In this document: piece after piece, positions 7,196-13,102 of the stretch
How positions within the stretch are numbered: the stretch's first letter is position 1
Layout: each line of letters starts with the position of its first letter
NCBI GenBank assembly: GCA_002898855.1
Contig: BEIR01000014.1
Span: 1-13,442 of the forward strand
Reading direction: 5' to 3'
Source: a bacterium HR41
GTDB lineage: Bacteria > Actinomycetota > Thermoleophilia > Solirubrobacterales > Thermoleophilaceae
DNA: 13,442 bases
Notes under the pieces: generated by a model
What the model saw: only the letters and a program-made list of their open reading frames with translations
Told to the model about the DNA's origin: nothing
Databases searched by the model: none
Program-made: the position numbers and the translations under genes

Positions 7196-8008
7196 TCAGG
7201 CGAGCGTCGCCGCGCACGCAAGCAGCGCGAGGGCCTCGAAAAGCGCGATCGCCGCGCCGAGCGTGTCGCCGGTGCGCCCACCGAAGGCGCGGGTCGCGAG
7301 CGCACCCGACGCGCCACCTGCGATCCCCGCGGCAACCACGAGCGCTGCGCCGAGCGCCCAGCCCCACGGAGCGACGAGCGCGAGCGCAAGCGCCGCCGCG
7401 AGCGCGGCGCCGGCGGCACCGAGCAGCGTGCCACGACCGGGAGCGAACCCTGCTCCAAGGCCCTCGCTGCGCGCAGCGGGCGCAGCCGATCCCTGCACGA
7501 CCGCCGCGAAGCGCGCACAAGCGGTCGTCGCGGCGAGCGCTGCCACGACCTCGCCGCTCTCGAGACGGGCGAGCGCCGCCTGCACGCAGCCGAGCCAGGC
7601 CACGACCGCCACGACACCGAACGTGCCGAGGCGCGGATCGCGCAACGCGCGCAGCCGCCCCTCGCGCCCGCGCGCCCCGAGCGCGTCGGCGCAGTCGGCG
7701 AGACCGTCGAGGTGCAGGGCGCCGGTGAGAATCACGAGGGCGAGCGCAGCGAGCAGCGCGCTGGCGCCGCTCCCGAGCACCCCGTCCGCCACCAGCCGCA
7801 CCGAACCGGCGACGATGCCGACGCCCGCGCCGACGAGCGGAAAGAGCGCGATGGCGAGCGGCCCGGGAGGACCGGCAACCGGCACCGGCACGACGGTGGC
7901 GAAGGCGATCGCCGCCCGCAGTTCGGCGAGAAAACCTGCGGCGGCGCTACCGGCCGCGCCGTGCGCGTGCGGCGCTTTCCGCTGCTCTTCTGTGCGTGGG
8001 CCGTTCAC
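7196..8008 (-). CDS. cobS: Adenosylcobinamide-GDP ribazoletransferase (cobalamin synthase)
   Basis: A 270-residue polytopic membrane protein. It joins adenosylcobinamide-GDP to alpha-ribazole (or its phosphate) to give adenosylcobalamin (phosphate), the last assembly step of the nucleotide loop. The CobS hallmarks are present in order: LTGALHLDGLADCADAL (94-110), RDPRLGTFG (123-131) and GGRTGDTLGA (243-252), between several hydrophobic helices. The size matches the family (about 250-270). The start is GTG at 8008, chosen because GGGGG sits seven bases upstream and the family N-terminus (FLAELRAAIAFATVVPVP, 26-43) begins shortly after. The first 20 residues are a hydrophilic extension. The gene lies 37 bases downstream of the BluB-CobT fusion, whose product supplies its substrate, so the two are almost certainly co-transcribed. 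Confidence 0.95.
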   Translation of the reverse strand: MNGPRTEEQRKAPHAHGAAGSAAAGFLAELRAAIAFATVVPVPVAGPPGPLAIALFPLVGAGVGIVAGSVRLVADGVLGSGASALLAALALVILTGALHLDGLADCADALGARGREGRLRALRDPRLGTFGVVAVVAWLGCVQAALARLESGEVVAALAATTACARFAAVVQGSAAPAARSEGLGAGFAPGRGTLLGAAGAALAAALALALVAPWGWALGAALVVAAGIAGGASGALATRAFGGRTGDTLGAAIALFEALALLACAATLA

Positions 8009-8015
8009 TCCCGTT

Positions 8016-8020
8016 CCCCC
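8016..8020 (-). promoter_or_regulatory. Ribosome binding site of cobS
   Basis: On the minus strand GGGGG is followed by seven bases (AACGGGA) and the GTG at 8008. This is the best start signal in the 37-base gap after the fusion gene and fixes the cobS start. Confidence 0.5.
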
Positions 8021-8045
8021 GGTCGCGCAAGGGGCGGGGCGGTGG

Positions 8046-10100
8046 CTACTCGTCCTCCGCTGCGGCACGGAGCGACCGCTCGTCGCCCGCTTCGGCGCGG
8101 GCGGCGCGCCGCGCCGCGAGCGACCGAGTGACGCCAGCTCCGGCGAAGGTCGCCATGCGAGCGATCGCCGCGCCCGCCGCCTCGACGAGACGGGCAGCGA
8201 GCACCGCACCCGCTCCCTCGCCCGCCCGTAGCCGCAGCTCGAGCAGCGGTTCGAGACCGAGCTCGTCAAGCACGAGCGCGTGCCCCGGCTCGGCCGAGCG
8301 GTGGCTCGCGATCGCCACCTCCCACACCGTCGGCTCGATCGCGCACGCGACGAGAGCGGCCACGCCGACCGAGAAACCGTCGAGCAGCACCGGCACACGT
8401 GCCTCGGCGGCGGCGAAGAGCGCCCCGCAGAGCGCGCAGTGCTCGAGCCCGGCGACAGCGGCGAGGAGCGCGCGGGGGTCGCGTGCCGCTGCGCGGTGGC
8501 GTTCGACAGCGGCGGCGACGGCGCGCCGTTTGCGCTCGAGTCCGGGCGCGTCCATCGCCGCGCCGCGCCCGACGACGGCGTCGACGCCGACCCCGAGCGC
8601 CAGCGCCGCCATCGCCGCCGAGGTCGCTGTGTTGCCGATCCCGATCTCGCCGAGCGCCAGCGCCGAGCAGCCGCGCGCGACAAGCCGCTGCGCGAGCTCG
8701 CGGCCGTGCTCGACCGCTTGCACCACCTCGGCATCGGTGAGCGCCGGCGCGGCGGTCATATCGCGCGTTCCGGCACGCACTTTCGCCGCCACGACGCCGG
8801 GCGGTGTCGGCAGCGCGAGACCGACATCGGCGACCAAGAGCTCGTGGTCGAGGGCTGCGGCGAGCGCGCCCACCGCTGTTTCGCCGCGCGCGGCCGCCGC
8901 CGCCACCTCGGTCGAGACCCGCTGCTCGAAGAGCGTCGTGCCGTGGCGCACATGGCCGTGATCGCCGCAGGCGACGAGCACACCTAGCCGCAGCCGCTCG
9001 GGCGGCGGGGCGCCGGTTATCCCCGTCCAGCGCAGCGCGAGCTCCTCGAGCCGGCCGAGGCCGCCGGGCGGTTTGACGAGCTCGTCGAGAACGTCGCGGA
9101 GGGCGGTCTGGGCTTCGCTGTCGGGCAGCGACACGTCGCGGGTCGCTACCGCGGCCAGCGCTGGCGGCTGCTGCGTGTCGCGAAGCGAAGGAGCTGGCTG
9201 CGACTGCGGGCTTGGCCGCGACCGCAGCGACTGCGAGCTTGGCCGCGACCGCAGCGGCTGCGAGCTTGGCCGCGACGGCAGCGGCCGCGTTTGGCGAAGC
9301 GCCGCGCGCGCCGCCTCGCCGCGCTCGCTGTCCCACCGCTCGCGCATCACCACGGTCTCGAGCGGGAGGCGTTTGCCCCAGCCGGCCGCCTCGAGCCCAG
9401 GGCGCGGCGGGCGCTCGTCGGGCCAGCCGACGCACAGCCAGGCGACGGGGTCGACGCGCTCGGGAATGCCGAGCAGGGCGCGCAGGTCTTCGTAGCGGTA
9501 GAAGCTCACCCACCCCACCCCGAGCCCCTCGGCGCGCGCCGTCAGCCAGAGGTTCTGGATCGCACACGCCACCGACAGCTGGGCGGTTTCGGGGATCGTT
9601 CCGCGACCGAGAACCTCGCTGCCGGGCTCGCCGTTGTCGCAACACACGCAGATGCCGACGGGTGCCTCGACGATGCCCTCGATCTTCTGGTCTAGGAACT
9701 CGTCGCCGCGGCCGGCGAAGCGCTCGGCCTGGCGGAGCCGCTCGCGCTGGGCGATCCTGCGCACCGCACGACGCGTGTCAAGCGAGCGTACGACGATCAA
9801 CCGCCACGGCTGCATCAGCCCGACCGAGGGGGCGCGGTGAGCTGCCTCGAGCAGGCGCTCGAGCAGGGTGTCGGGCACCGGGTCGGGACGGAAGCGGCGG
9901 ATGTCGCGGCGTGCGGCGATGACCGTGGCGAGCGCGGCGCGAACCTCGTCGTCGAAGCGCCACCCTGCGGGGTCGCGCGCACGGTCGCGCGGTCGTGAGG
10001 GGTCGAAGCCGGCCGGGGTCGCTGGGCGCTCGACCGCCCCGGTCGCAGGCACCGGGGCGCGCGCGCCCGGTTCGTGCGCGTGCGGGTGCTCGCTCGCCAC
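8046..10100 (-). CDS. bluB-cobT: BluB-CobT fusion: 5,6-dimethylbenzimidazole synthase / nicotinate-nucleotide:DMB phosphoribosyltransferase
   Basis: A single 684-residue open frame. Residues about 45-257 are BluB, the oxygen-dependent enzyme that cannibalises reduced FMN to make 5,6-dimethylbenzimidazole (DMB). Its hallmarks are RRDIRRFRPDPVP (64-76), HRAPSVGLMQPW (88-99) and the GLGVGWVSFY block (192-201). Residues about 324-660 are CobT, which converts DMB plus nicotinate mononucleotide to alpha-ribazole phosphate. Its hallmarks are KPPGGLGRLEELA (343-355), GDHG (379-382), GEIGIGNTATSAA (484-496), LDGF (573-576), SHRSAEPGH (599-607) and GEGAGA (627-632) with the expected catalytic Glu628. 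The linker (about 258-323) is unstructured and repetitive. The N-terminal 44 residues are Ala/Pro-rich. The GTG start at 10100 has no good Shine-Dalgarno sequence; a TAAGCT nine bases upstream may be a leaderless -10. A GTG codon at residue 323 could serve as an internal CobT start but has no binding site. The fusion places two consecutive steps on one chain, with cobS next. Confidence 0.93.
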   Translation of the reverse strand: MASEHPHAHEPGARAPVPATGAVERPATPAGFDPSRPRDRARDPAGWRFDDEVRAALATVIAARRDIRRFRPDPVPDTLLERLLEAAHRAPSVGLMQPWRLIVVRSLDTRRAVRRIAQRERLRQAERFAGRGDEFLDQKIEGIVEAPVGICVCCDNGEPGSEVLGRGTIPETAQLSVACAIQNLWLTARAEGLGVGWVSFYRYEDLRALLGIPERVDPVAWLCVGWPDERPPRPGLEAAGWGKRLPLETVVMRERWDSERGEAARAALRQTRPLPSRPSSQPLRSRPSSQSLRSRPSPQSQPAPSLRDTQQPPALAAVATRDVSLPDSEAQTALRDVLDELVKPPGGLGRLEELALRWTGITGAPPPERLRLGVLVACGDHGHVRHGTTLFEQRVSTEVAAAAARGETAVGALAAALDHELLVADVGLALPTPPGVVAAKVRAGTRDMTAAPALTDAEVVQAVEHGRELAQRLVARGCSALALGEIGIGNTATSAAMAALALGVGVDAVVGRGAAMDAPGLERKRRAVAAAVERHRAAARDPRALLAAVAGLEHCALCGALFAAAEARVPVLLDGFSVGVAALVACAIEPTVWEVAIASHRSAEPGHALVLDELGLEPLLELRLRAGEGAGAVLAARLVEAAGAAIARMATFAGAGVTRSLAARRAARAEAGDERSLRAAAEDE
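9200..9280 (-). repeat. Three 27-bp tandem repeats encoding the BluB-CobT linker
   Basis: Three head-to-tail units (9200-9226, 9227-9253, 9254-9280) share a 27-base pattern (plus strand GCGACTGCGRGCTTGGCCGC, then GACCGCA) with one or two substitutions each. A fading fourth unit starts at 9281. In the coding frame each unit gives nine residues, L-[P/R]-S-R-P-S-[S/P]-Q-[P/S], between the BluB and CobT domains. Being in multiples of nine codons, gain or loss of a unit would keep the frame. Confidence 0.9.
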
Positions 10101-10169
10101 GGTTGCGGAGCTTACGGCGACCCCTCGGCCGCGGCAGCGCGAGCAGCGGTTTTGCGTCACACTTGGTCG
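10101..10169. promoter_or_regulatory. Short divergent promoter region between bluB-cobT and the ABC exporter
   Basis: Only 69 bases separate the two GTG starts. On the minus strand TAAGCT (10114 to 10109) could be a -10 element for bluB-cobT. On the plus strand CACACT (10158-10163), a weaker TANNNT variant, is followed by six bases and the GTG at 10170. Neither has a convincing -35. The gap is too short for a full cobalamin riboswitch and I see no B12-box-like sequence, so B12 control by riboswitch is unlikely here. Confidence 0.3.
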
Positions 10170-11186
10170 GTGCCGGACGGCTCTTCGACAGCTGGAGCGG
10201 ATCAGCGTCCCGCACGCGGCTCGCCACCCGAAACGCCCGTACACGCGCAGCCAGAGCCGGCCACCGACGACGCGAGCAGCGGCCCGACACCCGCGCCGGC
10301 GGCTGTCCGGCTGCGCGGTGTCGTCAAACGTTTCGGTGCGCTGACCGCAGTCGCCGGGCTCGATCTCGAGGTGCCGGAGGGAACGTGCGTCGGCCTGCTC
10401 GGCCCGAACGGCGCCGGCAAATCCACGACGATGAAGATGCTGACCGCCCAGGTGCTGGCCGACAGCGGCGAGATCGAGGTCCTCGGCTACCGCGTGCCCG
10501 CCGAGTCGAAACAGGCACGCATGGAGTGCGGCGTGGTGCCCCAGCTCGACAACCTCGACGTCGAGCTGACCGCGCGCCAGAACCTGATGGTGTTCGCGCG
10601 GCTTTACCGGGTGCCGCGCTCGGAGCGGCGGGCAGCTGTCGAGCGGGCGCTCGCGATCGCCAACTTGACGGACCGTGCCGACGAGCTCGTCGACCGCCTG
10701 TCGGGCGGGATGCGGCGCCGGCTTTTGATCGCGCGGGCGCTTGTTCACCGGCCGCGGCTGTTGCTGCTCGACGAGCCGACGGTCGGGCTCGACCCCCAGG
10801 TGCGTCAGGAGCTCTGGTCGCTGATCGACCGGCTGCGCCGCGAGGGCACGTCGATCCTGATGACGACCCACTACATCGAGGAGGCCGAGCGTCTCGCCGA
10901 CACCGTCGCGATCATGGCGGCCGGCCGCGTCGTCGCCGAGGGCCCGCCGGCCGAGCTTGTGCGCCGCTACGCCGGCAGCGAAACGCTCGAGGTGTACGGT
11001 CCGCCCCCGCGCCTCGATGCGCTGCGCGTCGAAGCCGAAGGGCGCGGCTTCCGGGTGCGCCGGACCGGCACCGCACTAGCGATCCTCAGCGCCGAGCGCG
11101 CCGACGGGTGGCTGCCCGACGGCGTGCGCAGAGCGGCGTCCCTCGAGGACGTGTTCGTGATCCTCACCGGCGAGGAGGTCGAGTGA
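10170..11186 (+). CDS. ABC transporter ATP-binding protein, NodI/DrrA-like
   Basis: A 338-residue cytoplasmic ATPase. The motifs are complete: Walker A GPNGAGKST (78-86), Q-loop Gln125 in GVVPQLDNLD, signature LSGGMRRRL (177-185), Walker B LLLLDEPTVGLD (197-208) with Glu202, and H-loop His234 in TTHYIEEAE. The VVPQLDNLD block and the short C-terminal regulatory region resemble NodI-type ATPases of ABC-2 exporters. The 46-residue Pro/Ala-rich N-terminus is unusual and probably disordered. I chose GTG 10170; an in-frame GTG at 10074 would overlap bluB-cobT. The gene is coupled to the permease that follows by a four-base overlap. The substrate cannot be read from the sequence: NodIJ relatives move lipo-oligosaccharides and DrrAB relatives move drugs. 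Confidence 0.92.
   Translation: MPDGSSTAGADQRPARGSPPETPVHAQPEPATDDASSGPTPAPAAVRLRGVVKRFGALTAVAGLDLEVPEGTCVGLLGPNGAGKSTTMKMLTAQVLADSGEIEVLGYRVPAESKQARMECGVVPQLDNLDVELTARQNLMVFARLYRVPRSERRAAVERALAIANLTDRADELVDRLSGGMRRRLLIARALVHRPRLLLLDEPTVGLDPQVRQELWSLIDRLRREGTSILMTTHYIEEAERLADTVAIMAAGRVVAEGPPAELVRRYAGSETLEVYGPPPRLDALRVEAEGRGFRVRRTGTALAILSAERADGWLPDGVRRAASLEDVFVILTGEEVE
11172..11178 (+). promoter_or_regulatory. Ribosome binding site of the ABC permease
   Basis: GAGGAGG inside the end of the ATPase gene is followed by four bases and the GTG at 11183, which overlaps the ATPase TGA as GTGA. This sets the permease start and indicates translational coupling. Confidence 0.65.
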
Positions 11187-12031
11187 GCGCCACGCACGAC
11201 ATCGCGACCGCGACGCCGCGCGCGTCGCGCGAGCCGACGCGCCGTGCCCGCCGCTTGCACCGTCTCGAGCCGGCGGCGATCGCCGGGGTGATGAGCCGCG
11301 ACATCACCAACTTCCGCACTTTCTGGAAGACGACGACGTTCTCGTCGGTGCTCGACCCGACGATCTATCTGCTCGCCTTCGGGCTCGGGCTGGGGGCGTT
11401 CGTCGAGCGGATCGTCGTGGCGGGGCGCGAGGTCCCGTACGTCGAGTTCGTGGGCACCGGCATGGTTGCGACAGCGGTGCTGTTCTCGGCAACGTTCTCG
11501 GCGATGTACGGCGTGTTCGTGAAGCACCGTTTCCAGCACACCTACGACGCGATCCTCGCCGCACCGGTCGATGTCGAGGAGCTTGCGACGGCCGAGATCC
11601 TGTGGCTCGGCCTGCGCGCGGGGGTGTACGGCTGCGCGCCGCTGCTCGTGACGATGCTGTTCGGTCTCGACCCCGTGCCGGGGATGCTGCTGGTGCCGCT
11701 GTTCGGGGCGCTTACCGGGCTCGGGTTCGCCGGCCTCGGCGTTTTCGTCGCGGCAACCGCGTCCAAGATCGACCACTTCAACTACGTGCAGAGCGGCCTG
11801 GTTACGCCGCTGTTCTTGGTGTCGGGCACTTTCTTCCCGATCGACCAGCTGCCGCAGGCGCTGCAGATCATCTCGCTCGCGAACCCCCTCCACCACTCCG
11901 TCGAGCTGGTGCGCGCCGCGGTGTTCGGACTGCAGGCCAGCGATCTCGCGCACGTCGCCGCGCTGGCGCTGTTCGCGCTTGTGACGTGGCGGATGGCGAT
12001 CGCGCGGCTCGAGCGGCGCCTGATCATCTAG
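11183..12031 (+). CDS. ABC-2 type permease, NodJ-like
   Basis: A 282-residue integral membrane protein. About six hydrophobic segments can be seen (near 55-72, 90-110, 142-160, 165-192, 205-222, 255-270). The typical NodJ-family blocks are present: SSVLDPTIYLLAFGLGLGAF (54-73), VEFVGTGMVATAVLFSATF (87-105), TYDAILAAPVDVEELATAEI (120-139) and the ABC-2 signature region LVSGTFFPIDQLPQALQI (212-229) followed by NPLHHSVELVR (234-244). It should form the membrane channel with the ATPase encoded just upstream, probably as two permease and two ATPase subunits, exporting an unknown substrate. The hydrophilic N-terminus (1-30) is Arg-rich and cytoplasmic. Start GTG 11183 is supported by a strong binding site and stop overlap. 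No accessory or substrate gene is adjacent that would hint at the cargo. Confidence 0.92.
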   Translation: MSATHDIATATPRASREPTRRARRLHRLEPAAIAGVMSRDITNFRTFWKTTTFSSVLDPTIYLLAFGLGLGAFVERIVVAGREVPYVEFVGTGMVATAVLFSATFSAMYGVFVKHRFQHTYDAILAAPVDVEELATAEILWLGLRAGVYGCAPLLVTMLFGLDPVPGMLLVPLFGALTGLGFAGLGVFVAATASKIDHFNYVQSGLVTPLFLVSGTFFPIDQLPQALQIISLANPLHHSVELVRAAVFGLQASDLAHVAALALFALVTWRMAIARLERRLII

Positions 12032-12086
12032 CTGCGCTGAGCGGACGGCGGCCCGCGCCTCGCTGGTTGTCCGACGCTTGCCACCC

Positions 12087-12110
12087 GTTGCGCAACACGA
12101 TGCGTTGCGC
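12087..12110 (+). promoter_or_regulatory. Candidate operator of the toxin-antitoxin pair
   Basis: A perfect 10-base palindrome GTTGCGCAAC (12087-12096) is followed by a second GTTGCGC (12104-12110). The pair GCGCAAC (12090-12096) and GTTGCGC (12104-12110) is a perfect 7-base inverted repeat with a 7-base spacer. CGTTGCGC is also repeated directly 17 bases apart (12086 and 12103). It overlaps the candidate -35 and touches the -10, as expected for an autorepressed antitoxin promoter. Binding by the antitoxin is inference. Confidence 0.55.
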
Positions 12111-12118
12111 GCTATGGT
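12088..12118 (+). promoter_or_regulatory. Promoter of the antitoxin gene, probably leaderless
   Basis: TTGCGC (12088-12093) and TATGGT (12113-12118) are 19 bases apart. TATGGT fits TANNNT and is followed by six bases and the GTG at 12125, so transcription would start at the start codon. There is no Shine-Dalgarno sequence. The remaining part of the gap after the ABC permease (12032-12086) holds nothing I can name. Confidence 0.45.
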
Positions 12119-12124
12119 CGTGGC

Positions 12125-12457
12125 GTGCCTGTCGCGACCGAGCAGAAGGTGCGCGCGCTCGCCGACGACCTGCGGTCGCAGCGGCGCCTGGCGGAGCTTC
12201 TCGGCGTCAACCCCGCCCAGGTCAGCCGCTGGTTGCGCGGTCAGGGGATCGACGAGGTCAACGCTGCCCGGGTCGAGGTGCTGGAGCTCGTTATGAGCCA
12301 GCTGTTGCGGCTCTACCCGAGCGATCTGGCGCTGCGTTGGCTCGAGGGTGTTAACCCTCATCTCGGCGATCGGCGACCGGTCGACCTGATCCGCTGCGGT
12401 CGCGCCGCCGAGGTGCTCGACGCGATCGCCGCCGAGCGCACGGCCGCGCTCGTCTAG
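12125..12457 (+). CDS. Antitoxin of a RES-type toxin-antitoxin pair (Xre/MbcA/ParS-like, DUF2384)
   Basis: A 110-residue protein. Residues about 8-40 form a helix-turn-helix (RRLAELLGVNPAQVSRWLRG, 20-39), and residues about 66-102 match the MbcA/ParS-type C-terminal domain: LALRWLEGVNPHLGDRRPVD (68-87) followed by LIRCGRAAEVLDAI (88-101). Proteins of this family bind and neutralise the adjacent RES toxin through the C-terminal domain and repress their own promoter through the helix-turn-helix. The family usually inserts the C-terminal tail into the toxin active site. The gene is six bases upstream of the RES gene and is preceded by an inverted-repeat operator. The GTG start at 12125 fits a leaderless transcript from TATGGT. 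Confidence 0.9.
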   Translation: MPVATEQKVRALADDLRSQRRLAELLGVNPAQVSRWLRGQGIDEVNAARVEVLELVMSQLLRLYPSDLALRWLEGVNPHLGDRRPVDLIRCGRAAEVLDAIAAERTAALV

Positions 12458-12463
12458 GCGGCG

Positions 12464-13066
12464 GTGGCCGAGCGGCGAGCGGCGAGCGGGCGCACAGCGG
12501 GCGGCGGCGAGCTGTCCGTGTTCCGGGTGGTGCCGGTCGAGCCGCGGGCGCGCCGCGGCCGACCCGGGCATCCGCTCTACGTTCCCCGCGAGCTGCAGGG
12601 CGCGGGGCGCCACGACAATCCCGAGCTCTACGGCTGCCTGTACGCAGCGCTCGACGCGGTGGCGGCGGTGGCCGAGACGCTCGCCCCGTTCCGCGCGACC
12701 GGCAGGTTCGATCGGCGCATGCTCGAGCGCGGCGGACGGCCGTTGGTGCTGTGCGAGCTGCTCGTCGCTGCCGAGGCGAGACTGATCGATCTCGACGACC
12801 CGCGCACGCTGGTGCGCGAGCGTCTGCGCCCGTCGCAGGTGGCGACACGGCGTCGGCGGCGCACGCAACAGGTCGCCGCCGATCTCTTTCGCCGCCATCC
12901 CGACGCCGCCGGCCTGCGCTGGTGGTCGACGATCGAGGCGTCATGGACGTGCGTGACGCTCTTCGACCGTGCCCTCCCCGCGGTGCGCGTCGGCCGCCGC
13001 ACGCCGCTCGCTCCCGACCTCGAGGTCGTGCGCGCAGCGTGCGACGCGCTGGCGCTGCCGTTTTGA
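12464..13066 (+). CDS. RES-domain toxin
   Basis: A 200-residue protein. The RES core begins at FRVVPVE (20-26). The expected active-site set can be seen: Arg49 in GRHDNPELYG, Tyr56 or Tyr60, Glu71 in AAVAETLAPF, and Ser155 in RWWSTIEASW. Characterised relatives (MbcT of Mycobacterium tuberculosis, the RES toxin of Pseudomonas putida) degrade cellular NAD+ and arrest growth unless bound by antitoxin. The gene order (antitoxin first, six-base gap) is typical. I chose GTG 12464; GTG 12518, just before the RES core, is an alternative, and the first 17 residues (Arg/Ala/Gly-rich) may not be translated. The protein has an Arg cluster near 129-133, outside the recognised motifs. Intact catalytic residues suggest an active toxin. 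Confidence 0.85.
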   Translation: MAERRAASGRTAGGGELSVFRVVPVEPRARRGRPGHPLYVPRELQGAGRHDNPELYGCLYAALDAVAAVAETLAPFRATGRFDRRMLERGGRPLVLCELLVAAEARLIDLDDPRTLVRERLRPSQVATRRRRRTQQVAADLFRRHPDAAGLRWWSTIEASWTCVTLFDRALPAVRVGRRTPLAPDLEVVRAACDALALPF

Positions 13067-13102
13067 GGCTCCCGACGGGCGGCGTCGGCGAAGATCCAGA
13101 CC

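Noticed and set aside
4485..7520. 1011-codon open frame overlapping the c-di-GMP gene in another frame
   Set aside because: The product is almost entirely Arg/Ala with no domain, while the other frame encodes a complete GAF-GGDEF-GAF-HD-GYP protein.
6096..8231. 711-codon plus-strand open frame across the c-di-GMP gene and cobS
   Set aside because: It is a Ser/Ala/Arg-rich antisense shadow; the minus strand carries cobS and the c-di-GMP gene with clear motifs.
8046..9137. CobT as a separate gene starting at an internal GTG
   Set aside because: There is no stop codon between the domains and no ribosome binding site before that GTG; the fused frame is the simpler reading.
9200..9280. CRISPR array
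   Set aside because: The 27-base units are directly adjacent with no spacers and are in frame with a protein linker.
10101..10169. Cobalamin riboswitch upstream of bluB-cobT
   Set aside because: Only 69 bases lie between the divergent starts, too short for the aptamer, and no B12-box-like sequence is visible.
12032..12086. Terminator hairpin after the ABC permease
   Set aside because: Only a 4-base GGCG/CGCC stem without a T-run is visible, too weak to report.
10967..12898. 643-codon minus-strand open frame opposite the ABC permease and toxin pair
   Set aside because: Its His/Arg/Gln-rich translation lacks motifs and it lies opposite three recognisable plus-strand genes.
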